Below are positions 1 through 11,528 of a stretch of 64,000 nucleotides of DNA, piece by piece; within the stretch, counting starts at the first letter, position 1, and each line of letters begins with the position of its first letter. The notes beneath the pieces were generated by a model. That model did no database searches and was not told the DNA's origin. It saw only the letters and a list, made by a program, of their open reading frames with translations. Made by a program: the position numbers and the translations under genes. Source of the DNA: Anseranas semipalmata (Eukaryota > Chordata > Aves > Anseriformes > Anseranatidae); NCBI GenBank assembly GCA_013399115.1, contig VXAA01004290.1, positions 96,411 to 160,410 on the forward strand, in the 5' to 3' direction.

Positions 1-355
1 GCCGCGCCCCGCCGCGGGACGCCGGTGCCCGTCCGTGCGTCCGTCCGTCCGTCCGGGGCCGGGCGCAGGTTCGCCCCTCGCCCCCTCCCCTCGGACGGGC
101 GAGCGGCCTGGCCTCGGCGTGCGCGGCGCCGCACCGGCGTGGTCGGTGTGGACGGGAGCAGTTCGGCGCGAGGGACGGGGTGTTGTTAATACCTCTCGTT
201 CGCGCAGCGCTGTCAAGTCATAAACCGCGTTCCCAGGAGCCCGGGGATTCGCTTAAAAGCCCGAGTGTCCTGAGGTTGCATTTTAAAGCTTTTCTCTACA
301 GGGGCGGCAGCAAAAACAGTCGAAACGGAAGACGGAACGCAAGCAAGCAAAAGGT
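1..355. promoter_or_regulatory. CpG-rich window edge, likely part of a CpG-island promoter or 5' exon
   Basis: The first ~220 bases are very GC-rich with dense CpG, and scattered CpGs continue to about 350. The following kilobases are AT-rich and CpG-poor. In warm-blooded vertebrates such islands usually mark promoters and first exons, so a transcription start probably lies in or just left of this block. A tetranucleotide run (GTCC units) sits at about 31-56. No start codon here opens a frame I recognise. The frames starting at 35 and 180 have skewed composition typical of GC-rich untranslated DNA. The direction of transcription cannot be decided because the island is cut by the window edge. 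Confidence 0.6.
302..353 (+). other. possible small 5' exon inside the CpG-rich edge
   Basis: A pyrimidine-rich acceptor (TTTTCTCTACAG, ending at 301) is followed 52 bases later by a usable donor (AAG|GTAGCC, GT at 354-355). The enclosed segment is A/G-rich with several CpGs and lies in a frame open from 180 to 416, but the translated peptide is not recognisable. It could be a non-coding 5' exon of a plus-strand transcript starting in the CpG island. Splice-like pairs this good also occur by chance. Confidence 0.2.
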
Positions 356-3300
356 AGCCACGAGGCATCCCATTACTCAGGAGCCGAGTCTTCTAGAAAA
401 GTATCAGGCATTGTGAGAATCTCAATGAACCGCGAGGTTTTGCATCAAGAATTTGTATGGTCAGTGGGCTAGGGGTATCCTGGTAAGAAGTAAATACAAG
501 AGAAGAATCACATAATTACAATGATGTTTCCCACTGGTGTTATGTTCCTCCTGAGAATAAAATTTTGACAAATTGTCCTGAACCTCTAAATTATATTTTT
601 TCAAAGTAAAATGAATAAAAATAAAGTATAAGGTGGACATTCAAAATGCAAAAGTAAATGGAGACTCCACACCAAGAATATGAAAAGTTACAGAACAACC
701 TGCCACAGGATGTGCGCACACCAGAAGTGTGGGTGGGTTCAATAATGGCTGGGCAAATGAATGGCAAAAAATATCTGAGGGCAATGGACTGCAAAGGCAG
801 TGCGCCTGACCCAGAATGTTCCTGAACCATAAATTCCCGGGAACCAGGGGTGTTCTGGGGGCAAATCACCAGTTCCCTGTTCTTGCTGTCTGCCTTAGTG
901 GTGGGCTGCTGGCTGGTGCTGGTAACCCCATATACTGAGCTGCATGGACCCAGGCCTGTGCCTTCATCCTGATGCTGCCTTTCTGAGGGGCATGGTACCG
1001 GGTCTGCACTCACAGAATTTAACCAGCTCACAAAACCCAATGAACTGCTGCTTGCTGGCAAGAAGAAAAGCAAACTGATGCGATTTTGTGAGAAATGCAG
1101 AAAGACACAGACTCTGCTGGACCCCTGGGTGACATAGGCATAAGGGCAGAGCGGGCACCACGTACTGGGTTGCCCGTACCAGGTAGGTATGGGTAACCCT
1201 AGGGTCCCGCAACACAGACATGCCCAGCGTAAAGCCTACAGGATGTGATTCAATTTATCTTCAAGAACGAACAGAGATCACCAGTGTGGGCCTGCGTTGT
1301 TCAAAGCACCTTCAGCAGCTGCTGGCCTGTGAAAATTGATCCCCCTAGAGAAGTCTCGATATTTGGGGGGATTCTTCATCTGCAGTAGATGGGTGTTGGT
1401 CCTGCCTAGCCCTGCTCGCTAGGCACACAGAAAACTTTCCCTCTTGCCCTTCAGGAAGGTCAAAGGCTTCCAGAGCCCACATGGTAATTGGAATTTGTGA
1501 GCTCTCTTCCTCTGATTCTGTCCTGGTACTCGTTGTCCACTGCGGAGCAAGAGTTATGCATGTCCTTCATCCTTGAGGAATTAGATTCTCAGATAGCTTC
1601 TGAACTTTGGTTTGGCAATGAATTCAGTGCTAAATGAAAGAATTCCTGCTTACTTATCTTGCTGAATCTAGACTTTAGGATGTGGCAGGTTGAACTGTTC
1701 CTAGAATTACTTGGCTGACTCTGGACGGAAGCTTCCCAAAATTCTGCAAATATTTTCGGCAATATTTGGGTTCGGGTTAATTAAACAAAGATGGAATTCA
1801 AGCCTTGGGCTGCAGGAATGGCAATGCCCCCAAATGCAAAAGGAGATTGCACTCCTAACAGCATCTGTGCTCTGAAGCAAAATCTCAAAAGCTTTTATTT
1901 TCTTCCTCTAAATCCCCAACAAACAAGTTCTTGCCTCTGACCTTGTAATTAAGTTTCACGTGTGACAGCAAAAACTTTCAGTCAAGACCTTCAGGCCGTC
2001 CCCACAAATGGTCTCTACAAGTAGCAGCAAATAGATAAGAACTGAATAACAGCTTTAATAACAACCCAAACAGAGATTTTAAATCAGGAGATTATGAGTA
2101 CTGTCAACAGGTCTGCTAGACGTTCTGACAGGAGGGTTATTGACTGAAACCCCTATTGATCTGGAAACATCTAATTGATTTCAATCTCATATTTTGCCAA
2201 GCACAAATGTGGAACATCTTTTATTTCACTTTTCTGATGCTTACAGAGCAGGTTTACTGCATTGTCAATAAGAGGCTTTAGTGCCAAGGGATTACGCTCA
2301 CAGGATCACAGAGTGATGCAGGGCTGTACCGAGAAAAAAGTAATTCCTGTCCTTGTAGAAAGCAGTGGAAAATTACAGCATCCTTTAGATGCACTGACCT
2401 CTAGCTAAAATAGCTGATAAACGATGGCCCTAACTTCCATTTTAACTCCAACACACTGATTTGAGTCTAACGTAGTTGTCCCTGTGACTTTATGATGCTG
2501 ATTCCTCTGTGTGGCCCCTCCAGATTAATATAAATCCTTGCATTATTGCACAGCCTCTCTAGCTTGGAGTCCTCATAAAAACGGGTTAGATGACAGATAC
2601 TTGAATTCATTCTTGTTGTTACAAACTTAAAATAATGTGCTGTGACTGCATAGAGTTTGGTCTTATCAGAATTGAATAATGCTAGTATGGTAAATGAGGT
2701 GAAAAGATAAGATGGCAAGGTGATAAAAAAGCTCGTGAGAAAGATGATTCTTGATGCTGTGAATTCTCTCTGCTGCTCTCCTTTGGTCACAAGGCAACCT
2801 AACGTGAGCAGCTGGTATGTGCTCCAGAATGAAGCGTGTAAGCAAGCACTGTCTGCTGACTCTAGCACTCAAATTTTCCCTTGAAAACTTTAGCTATTGA
2901 AGGGTAAAAGCAGAGATGGATTTAGGCGTTTTCTGTTGAGAGTACCACTTGAACGAGTTTCCCTGTACCTCTCGCTTAAACATATGTGCTAAAATACAAA
3001 TGATAACTGATCTAACCTAGCAATCAGATCATCTGTCTTTCCTCTATCTCTTCATCTAGTGTTCCACGAGGTGTTTTCTACCATGATATCTCAGTGCCTT
3101 TTATGTGTATACAAAACCCCCATCATTATCATTGTAGCTCATTATCTTAAAAGGAACATCTCTTTAAGCCTCTAAGCCCTCCAGCAACCTTGAGTTAAGG
3201 TACCGAATGCCATAAATAGTGAGCAAATTAGTCAAAGAGAGGAATTTTTGCTAGAGAGAGGTTCAGCTGGCTGCTAACTCGAAACAGCAACTCGGATTCC

Positions 3301-4490
3301 CTGAGGTGAATTGGATATGCAGACAGAGGCATGCTAAAGGCAGGCTCACACCGTCGGGTCTTAATGCTTTTCCTCTTGGTGATACCACCATGTCTCTTGC
3401 CATCATGTCAACTGCTTTAATATTCCTTACTATTTCTGTGAGATTTTCTTTCAGGAAGTAGAAGAGGCTTTCTAGGCAGAAGGATGTTCAACATGCACAC
3501 TAAACAGGACTTTATTTGTGGGGATTTATCTCCAGCAATTGGGACATATTTATCCAGTTTCAGGACATGTTTACTACCTAGTTATCCGGTTTCATTGCTT
3601 TCAGTGGGGTTATTACCATATTTCTGAGGGTAGAATACTTAGTCTAAGCTTGAGGGTGAGGAAAGAAGTGTTAATTTTGCCCTAGGCAAGTGGTCCAAAG
3701 TGGAGTCAAAATATGTATTTATGTATTCATACACTATATATTTACCCTTCTTAAGTTTTGGCATTTGAGGTAGGCATATAGTCACCAAATGTACCCTCCT
3801 TGGTCAGAAGAGAGAAATAAGCACCCCAGAGGTGACTCAGTGAATCTATGGCCTGAATCAGGCAGTGCCTAATGTCTAGTTGAAGGAATTTGGGCCTGAA
3901 ACCCACAGATAGACAGAGGCTCTTCTGAATCACAGGCGATTTTTTTTGTTGTTGTTATTTCTGAAGCTTCACATGTAAAAGATGTGGAATTACTTTAGAG
4001 GATCGTGTTGTCAACATACCCTGAGAGAGCTAAGACTCTGGCCATTTTTTCCCTGATTTATCTATATTTATATAAAAAGATAAAATCTTGGGGCAAGTTT
4101 AAATACCGTACATGATATGCAGAGATTCCTGACATGCCTCAGTTCAGTCTAGCTATGGACCTGGAAGAAGACTTGTAACATCAGTATAATGCTCCATTGT
4201 GCTCCTCAAGGATCAATTATACATCTTGGTTTCAAGTTAGTATCCCTGCATGGTTCTGTATTGTGCTGGATAGACAAGACATACCAGCTTTCTTGAAATG
4301 AATTGACATACCTTGCCTTGCACTGTGCCTGATAGCATCTTAGTGAGATCTGGAAGTTTTAGTTCTATTTTATATAAGCGGGAATTAAACCACAGGGTAG
4401 ACAATGTGTCCCATCCAAAGGAAGTCTGTGGCAGAACCAAAAATTAAATGCAAAGTTAACTTTCTCCCACTCTAATAAATGTATTAAGAT
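356..4490. other. unique AT-rich DNA, no gene recognised
   Basis: No CR1 tail, LTR or convincing exon was found here. The longest frame (591-1073, minus, 160 codons) has no recognisable domain, and its hydrophobic C-terminal end is rich in Phe, Tyr, Ile and Leu, as expected from translated AT-rich DNA. The part at 1120-1440 is somewhat more GC- and CpG-rich than its flanks and could be an old, unidentified repeat. The rest looks like intron or intergenic sequence. Confidence 0.5.
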
Positions 4491-4549
4491 TGGTGCAGAT
4501 GACCTCCAGAGGTCCCTTCCAACCTAAACCATTTTGTGATTCTGTGATT
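4491..4549 (+). mobile_element. CR1 retrotransposon, extreme 3' tail
   Basis: The segment carries the standard avian CR1 3' end: a 'gacctccagaggtcccttcc' block, then 'aacctaaaccatt', then the terminal octamer-type repeat (attttgtgattctgtgatt). Only about 60 bases survive, so this is a severely 5'-truncated copy, the usual outcome of incomplete target-primed reverse transcription. The element points rightward. It has no coding capacity. Confidence 0.85.
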
Positions 4550-6127
4550 GCTCTGCAGCACTATATATTCCATATCTGCCAACATCATTTGCGCTATTAC
4601 ATGCATTGTAAGTAGACAATTTAGGATGGCAAAATCACTTTCAACCAGAGCAGGCACTGCAGGCGCCTGCTGTGCCTTGGTGGATCCTACCGAGATATCT
4701 AGCATGACTATGGCCCTGGTTCCCTTCCCAGCAGCAACAACCGCTCACAAAGAAATATGTACGACTTAGAAACACTGACACCTAAAAACTGTTCTTGTGA
4801 TTCAGGAAAGGACCTGAATCCAGATTTGTGGGAAAGAGAAAGATCCATATCTGTACCTACATTCAACTGGCAACTGGAAACATCACCTGTCTCAGAGATG
4901 CCAGGAAAGTGCTTTTCCCACAGCACAGGATCACCACAGAGAATATTACTGTAAGACAAAAAGTCCCACAGCTGTTTCATAGGCAGATGCAGAAAGAACC
5001 AGCCACAAACATCTGCAGCACGAATTTCTTTTTTTCACTTCCAGATGCTATTTTCAAACCTGCTCAGTCATTCACTACACTGTGAATCTCTTTGTAGTAT
5101 TCCAATTAGTCCAAATCTTTTTAACACCTTAAGCCCTAAAGTAACTTGGGAAGCTTTGATATGGGTTTCATTTACTTTGATAGAAGCTGCCTTTTTNNNG
5201 TGGGAGGGGTGGGTTGGAGGAGTGGGGTTACATAATTCCACAAAGAAGAGCTTAACTTCAGGCAGCCGAGCTCAAATGTTTTGGACATAAGTTTACAAGA
5301 CTTCGGGACCAAAAAGAGCTACTAGAACATCTGGCCTGGCTGTCTGTATAAGATGGGCTTGCGTTTGCTCCTACGTATATCAGCTCCAGCAACTTTACCT
5401 CTGAGGTTTCTTGTTTCTTCCTCTTAACGCAAGCTTCACTATCTCAAAATTTTCATCCAGTTCAAGGATAATCATTGGGAGGTTTTGACAAGCACAGACA
5501 CCCACCCATGCATAATCATGCAATCCACCACAGGCATTGACCTTGGAGCCTTCAGCAAGGGCTTCCTTGCCCCAGTGTGCCTGCAGCTGCTCGTCAGCAC
5601 CCACATGGTGGGTGTTACCAGCCCTTGGATCAGCTGGCAGATCTCCATGGGGGAGCTCCCACTGACTTGCGTTAGTCACCTGGGCACAGCCTCTTCAGCT
5701 GGCACAGCTGGAGCCGGAGCAGACCTGTGTCCCAGCCTGCTTAGCCAGCGTGTGAGGCAAAGAGTAAGCGTAGCACCACGAATCTTATGCACATTGGCTT
5801 CATTGTCATTTTAACCTCATAAAAAAAGGATGCAGATTTGGAAGTGTGCCATTCCAAATGGTTGCTGCTACTTCTGTAGCATTTCCCATCAGAACCTTAC
5901 ATCACTTTGATTTTTTTTTTTCAGGAAATATTTGCATACAGGAATGGGGAAGAGCAGGTCTAGCATACTGGATTACTGCCGAATGCAGTGTGACTGGTAC
6001 ATAATTCCCAGTGTGACACTAATCTCTGTACCTGCAGTGAGATGAACACAACACCTCTCTGCTCTGCCTAGCTGATTATCATGAGTTGATCTCTCATACA
6101 AGACAGGTTTAATAATGCAGAATACTA
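4550..6127. other. unique sequence with a 3-base assembly gap
   Basis: Three N bases lie at 5197-5199, just after a T run and before a G-rich stretch, so the base count there is uncertain and the frame spanning it (5045-5290) is unreliable. Two opposite overlapping frames at 5395-5679 (minus) and 5485-5814 (plus) come from a locally GC-richer patch. Neither shows a domain I recognise, and no strong splice pair frames them. Nothing else is supported. Confidence 0.45.
5197..5199. other. assembly gap (NNN)
   Basis: Three undetermined bases between a T run and a G-rich run, probably a sequencing or assembly ambiguity. Confidence 0.95.
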
Positions 6128-6276
6128 GGGAAAGGGAAAGGGAAAGGGAAAGGGAAGGAGAGGAGAGGAGAGGAGAGGAGAGGAGAGGAAAGGAAAGGAA
6201 AGGAAAGGAAAGGAAAGGAAAGGAAAGGAAAGGAAAGGAAAGGAAAGGAAAGGAAAGGAAAGGAAAGGAGAAAGAG
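6128..6276 (+). repeat. compound purine microsatellite (GGGAAA)n-(GGAGA)n-(GGAAA)n
   Basis: About 150 bases of uninterrupted purine on the plus strand. Units change from GGGAAA (about 6128-6156) to GGAGA (about 6157-6188) to GGAAA (about 6186-6268), ending in GGAGAAAGAG. The open frame across it (6115-6336, Arg/Glu/Lys/Gly-rich) is only the translation of the repeat. Long purine-pyrimidine tracts with mirror symmetry can form intramolecular triplexes, and such loci are normally length-polymorphic. Confidence 0.97.
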
Positions 6277-8324
6277 AATCAGCTGTCTCCTTATATATTT
6301 ATCAGGGCATTAGAAAAATTAGCTCCTGTAACTTAGTCATGTTCCAAACATGTCTTAGTCTGCTGCAATACAGGAAATATTACCAAGCGGTTCCTATTTT
6401 GTAGACATCAGAGTTCTTTAGAAATACAGATAATGTTTCAGATGAGGAAACTGAAAAATAAAAATGCTAAGCACATTACTGTCCAGTGAGACAGAGGATT
6501 GAAAACAAAACTTTTAGCCTTTGGTAATGTACCACTTGTATTGACATGTGAATCACTGAGGGTGATTACACGTTTAAATATGGAAAGTCTATGCACAATG
6601 TAGCTGCCAATGGCAGTTTTAGTTTACTTTCAAAGTATAGCACTGAGGGCTTTTCTTCAGTTACATGAAATTGTGGTACTAGTGCTAATATTAGCAATTT
6701 TCACTTAGCAATGATATTCAGTTATGCTTGTTTTTATCCAATGATCTTTAAGCCCTCACACAGGCAAATATTAACAGCGACATTTCAAAGCATGAAGACG
6801 TGGGGAAGTTGGGTTACTTGGGTCATTGTCATATGATGAGCCCAAAATAGAATAAGCATCTTGCAGGGCTTGTGACTTTCAATCCCATGCTCCCCTCTTC
6901 AGACATATAGCCCACCTCCTGCAAGGCGCAGAACTAGACTGACAATAGTTCTGCTCATTTAGTGACTGACCCAGATGGACTGACTCAAAACAGCTGTTGA
7001 AATTTCAGCTAATGGACACTGATTCAATCAAATGCTGTCCTCTCTCAGTTTCCATCAGGTTTGCAAATAATGGTCTAGTTTTGACCCATTCCCTAGTTTT
7101 GAAATTCTTAGTGCTTTTTACAGAATTGCCATATAGGCAGACATGAAAAGAACAAAGAAAACAAGCAAGTTTCTCAGAAAAGAAGAAAGTCTATTTGTGC
7201 CAGTGTTTGAGATATGAAAGTATAAAATACACAGAGCTGCATGTGCCAGATTGAACTGAGTAGTAACTCTCTGTATCTGCATAATCCTTACTTGATTTCA
7301 CCTTATCTGCTTCAAAATGGATAGTACGTGGCAGTAAAATATGCTCAGCTTTGTCTGGAGATAGCATTCTGAAGTGTTTTTTACAGAACACATTCTTCTC
7401 ATCTTTAGTATTATGTATACATATATAGTTATTTCTGTGATCATGTTTTTTCATTTAATATATATTTATTCTGTCTTATTTAACTCTTCTAATTTGAACA
7501 GCATACACAGAACTTATAACTCTTTCATCTAGTTTCAGGTCACACTGATGAAAGATCTGTAATCACTCAAGCCCCAGAGCACTCACCCTGGTTGTTCCAA
7601 GTATATTTATTTGTCTTTAGATGCTGCAACCACAACTAGCAAACTTCCAAGTTGCTTAGGCTGTGTGACCTGAGTCATAGAATAATATAAAAGGACTTCT
7701 ATTCATGTTCTTCTGTTCACTGGAACATACTTAAATGTACAGTAATGACTAATGAAGTAGTGAACACATTTGTTGAAGACAGCTTAATAGGAAAACGTGA
7801 TTTGTTCTGGGGGGGAGGCTGTTACGATTTTAGAAACTGTGAGAACCAACATTGATTCATTAATATAATGAGGTTTTGTTTCTTAATCCACATTTTTATT
7901 CTCAGATGTGGTGTTTTTAAATATAAAAGGATTTTATGAGACTGAGACATCAGATCCCATTTTGTTGTATAAACCTACTTCTGGCTGCCAGGATAGGAAA
8001 AAAAAAAAAACCTTCTCTGATTTTTTCTGAGTTTCGTGTGTCTTCCCCTTTAGCAGTGTCTCTCCAATTCTGTTTGTTTATGGGTTGTTTAGGATTTTGG
8101 AAAACTATTCATGAACCACCTTATACAACACAACTATAACATTTTAATACTTAAACAGCTATAATTAAGCTATGAGTGTTCACTCACTTGCCTTTTTCAA
8201 GAATGTTTTGATAATATTACTACTTTGATTTCCTTGTTACCTTTGCTTGACTGATTACTTGGAAAAAGAACGGTGATCACTTTTCAGGTCACCATCTGAT
8301 GTTTAACGGACTGCCAGTACGACA
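6277..8324. other. unique AT-rich DNA, no gene recognised
   Basis: No repeat family, LTR or plausible exon could be identified. Short A runs and one G run (about 7810-7816) are present. The small frames (for example 7191-7454, minus, and 7936-8139, plus) lack recognisable motifs and have AT-driven composition. Confidence 0.5.
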
Positions 8325-8430
8325 GAGGCCACAGGCTGAGAAACACCTGACAGTGACCATTACTGGAGATGAGATCCTGGGCCAAGCGGGACTTTGATTG
8401 AACTGAAATGACAATTAAAATGTTCTTAAA
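8325..8430 (+). mobile_element. ancient CR1-like 3' tail
   Basis: The order of blocks 'acaggctgagaa', 'gaccattactggagatgagat', 'cctgggccaagcgggactttgat' and a terminal 'acaattaaaatgttctta' follows the 3' end of old sauropsid CR1 families, whose tails end with a 'tactgggctagatgg...' then '...gttctta' pattern. The match is diverged and comes from memory of the family rather than an alignment. If correct, this is a much older insertion than the copies at 4.5, 10 and 43 kb. Confidence 0.45.
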
Positions 8431-10143
8431 GCAATTTAAGAATGCTAAGCTGATTAAAAACTATTTTTTCAGTTTTATCAATATGTTACAGCAATTGACT
8501 TGTAAAAAGTCCCCTTTCATCACTCATGATCATTTTCCCAGAATATCTTTAAATAGCTTCCAAAATCGAATTTTACTTTGAATTGGCTCTGCAGGAAAAA
8601 AAAAACAGCCTTCCAGGCTGTATGCCATCATTTACCAGGATGGCTCAGCATCCCGACAGTTCTGCGGGACCGACTTGTAAGAAATGTGGAACAACTGAGA
8701 TGCTGAATTCTTTTCACAACCCAAAATATTTGGACTGATAGAAAAAGAAAAAAAAAAAAAAAGGAACTGGTGTGGGAGTGAGTGGGGAACTCCATATAGA
8801 AACAGGAAGTATCGTGTGGCTGATCAGGAAATGGGTGCAAAGCATCTGTTTTGGTAGTATTTTCTCTTGTTTTGGGGGTATTTCCATAGTGAACTGGAAA
8901 TTGGCCCTGCACGTAGGTATTACTTCACTCCTGAGCGAAAGGAAGGCACTAATTTGTAGTGCAGCACAGCAGCTGTCAGCATTACTGCATAGCAACACCG
9001 CACAACAGCTGAAGGCCGGTCATGCAAAACACAACATCCCGTTGAAACTGCCGATTATTGTAGAGCTGCTCTGACCTGCCATGAAGCATAAATAGCCCTC
9101 TGATTTCTATAAAAAGAGAAAGCTGTCTTCCAGGCTGCCTTTTCTTACTGGAATTGCTTCTCTTCTGCCTCCAGAAGTGCTGAGATACAGCCCCATCTGC
9201 ACCACCAAACTAGTAGTCCGCAGCAAGGTGCGGACACGATGAAAGCACTTTCTGACCCTGTCTTGCAAAGCTCTTCTTCACCACACGTGGATTGGTCAGG
9301 AGGGAAGCGTAGCCCTCATGTTTCCACAAATGTTAGCCCACGGCCAGTCTGGAGTACACTCCCAAGCCCTGTGGTGTCCGGGCTGTTTGCTGCTTTGGTT
9401 TTGTCACAAGGTTGTTTTTTCTCACAGGAGTCAAGTCCAAAAATATGACAGTTTTTCTTGTGTAAGTGACGTTTTGCTAAGGCAGTAGCTCTTGACCAAG
9501 TTGTTGTTCATCAGATCTTCGCAGAGCTGTGGGGAGGGTAGCGTGCTGCCCTCAATACGATGAAGTCATTGTTAGAGGAAGACCTTGTACGGACAATTTA
9601 TTCATTGTTCTGGAAGATTTTAAGTAGCATTTCCAGCAGGACCAATTCATATTCCAGATTTAATTCTCCTTTTTCAGTCATTCCTTAGTTAGCTGGGAGG
9701 TGGAGGCAAGCTTGGATATGCTGGTGAAATTGGGCAGGACCAAAAGCTGAGGCAAAACCCCAGACAGAAGGCTATGTTGGACCTCCCCCTCCATGACAGA
9801 AGTGTTATGCTCTCACAGAATTATAAAGGGACTGAAATAAATGAAAGATGTATTTCAAGGGCTGTCATGGTAAAGCTCCTGAGCAACATATGCAGTGAGA
9901 TGTAGAGCAAGGAAATTATTTGGAGGACTCTTGCTATTGGCTTTCCTCTCTTTGAAGAATGAAACTTGTTAGCTTAAATGATTTCAAATACAGCCCATCC
10001 CTGTTTGCTAAATAGATCGTGTTTGTCTACATTTGTCATGGATCGCAATGTAACAGCAGTGACAGGGCATAATTTACTTTACTGCTCCCTTCCCCTTCTT
10101 TTTCAGTCTCGTTTTTTTCCTCTGTCTTCTTTCTGTCCTTTTC
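8431..10143. other. unique sequence, no gene recognised
   Basis: An A run lies at 8750-8762. Opposite-strand frames at 8628-8998 and 8772-9074 overlap each other and have no recognisable motifs. The frame 9239-9448 lies in a mildly GC-richer patch but lacks splice support. No interspersed repeat was identified. Confidence 0.45.
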
Positions 10144-10840
10144 AGAATCACAGAAGGGCTGAGGCTGGAAGGGACCTCTGGAGGCCATCTGGTCCAACCC
10201 CCCTGCTCAAGCAGGGCCTCCCAGAGCAGGCTGCCCAGGACCGTGTCCAGGCAGCTTTTGAAGATCTCCAAGAAGGAGTCTCCACAACCTTTCTGGGCAA
10301 CCTGTGCCAGTGCTCCATTACCTGCACAGTAAAGAAGTGCCTCCTGATGTTCAGATGATACCTCGTGTGTTCCAGTCTGTGCCCATTGCCTCTTGTCCTG
10401 GCACTGGGCACCACTGAAAAGAGCCTGGCTCCATCTTCATGGCACTTCCCTTCAGGTATTTATATGTTCATGAGCTCCCCCCTGAGCCTTCTCTTCTCCA
10501 GGCTGAACAGTCCGAGGCCTCAGTCTTTCCTCACAGGAGAGATGCTCCAGTCCCTTCACCATCTTTGTAACCCTGTGTTGGACTTCTTCCAGAATGTCCA
10601 TGTCTCTTGTTCTGTGGAGCCCAGAACTGGACACAGCACACCAGGTGTGGCCTCACCAGTGCTGAATAGAGAGGAAGGATCACCTCCCTCGACCTGCAGG
10701 CAACACTTTGCCTAATACAGCTCAGGATAGAAGTGGCCTTCTTTGCTACAAGGACACATTGCTGGTTCGTGTTCAACTTGGTCCTTTTCTGCCAAGCTGC
10801 TTTCCACATGGGCAGCCCCCAGCTCCTCCTTGAAGTGATC
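10144..10840 (-). mobile_element. CR1 retrotransposon, 5'-truncated, with decayed end of ORF2
   Basis: Read on the minus strand this is about 700 bases of CR1. Its 3' end lies at 10144 (reverse of the 'cagaatcacagaagg' end), preceded by the conserved 3' region (for example 'gggcaacctgtgccagtgctcc' read on the plus strand). Further in is the C-terminal part of ORF2, the reverse-transcriptase-bearing protein. Minus frames contain the family motif [17 protein letters not shown] and then a piece with [17 protein letters not shown]. The two pieces are in different reading frames, so at least one frameshift has inactivated the copy. The 5' boundary is blurred at about 10830-10866. Non-autonomous and dead. 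Confidence 0.9.
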
Positions 10841-11077
10841 TTTTTTTCCTTAATCTGTTCCTGCATTTCACTTTATTTTCTCTCTCAGACCCTTCTTTCT
10901 TCCTGGCTGTTCCTGTTTGAAGACAGCACTCTGAAAGCAACATTATTAGCTACAGCTACCTTCAAAGGAACATCATTAGCTCAAAAGTCATCTTCCAAAT
11001 TATTTCAAGTGAAAGAGATCACTTTTGCATGCTTTATTTCATAAGGTGGAGTCAAATATAATACAAAAATCTGCCTG

Positions 11078-11528
11078 CAGTTCAAGAAGGATGTCAAGAA
11101 ACTGGAGACAGCCCAGTGGAGGGCTACCAAAATGGTCAGGGGATGTATTGCACAGTACTACTGAGAAAAGGCTGAAGAGCTGGGTTTCTTTAATCTGATA
11201 AAGAGGAGATCAAAGGCAGCTGAAGAGCAGCCTACCCCTACCTATACTTGAAGAGGAGCTACAATGACACCAGCGCCAAACTCTTCTCAGTGTAACAGAA
11301 GGTGCAAAAAGGGGCAATAGCAGCAATATGAGTGTTCAGTCTAGACATTAGGAAACAAAATGCCCAACATGAGGGTAGTGCAGCCCTGGAACAGGCATCC
11401 TCAAGAGATGGAAGAATCCATGTCCACAGAAGTTTCTAAACCTCAGCTAGGCAAAGCCACATTGACCTGCTCTAGTACTGGTCATAGGCTGGCCATCGGA
11501 TGGGATGGGATGGGATGGGATGGGATGG
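11078..11528 (+). mobile_element. diverged CR1 fragment, 5'-truncated
   Basis: It starts with a typical CR1 ORF2 C-terminal block ('aagaaactggagacagcccag', then 'tggagggctacc', then 'aaaatggtcagggg') and continues through 'actgagaaaaggctgaagagctggg' and 'agacattaggaaacaaaatg'. The middle and end are more diverged than the neighbouring minus-strand copy. The final CR1 tail has been replaced by or expanded into the GGGAT repeat at 11499-11528. It lies about 240 bases from the 5' end of the 10.1-10.8 kb copy, giving a head-to-head pair. No intact frame. Confidence 0.75.
11499..11528 (+). repeat. (GGGAT)n microsatellite
   Basis: Five to six tandem units of GGGAT at the 3' end of the CR1 fragment. 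CR1 sequence near its 3' end often contains a GATGG motif, a plausible seed for expansion. Confidence 0.9.

Noticed and set aside
591..1073. 160-codon minus-strand open frame
   Set aside because: It is the longest frame here, but it has no recognisable domain, its hydrophobic end is translated AT-rich DNA, and no strong splice sites or promoter frame it. Frames of this length are expected by chance in 64 kb.
2296..2318. 'aggatcacagagtgatg' resembling a minus-strand CR1 end
   Set aside because: No adjoining CR1 3' region, so similarity to the short octamer repeat alone is not enough.
6115..6336. Arg/Glu/Lys/Gly-rich open frame
   Set aside because: Translation of the purine microsatellite.
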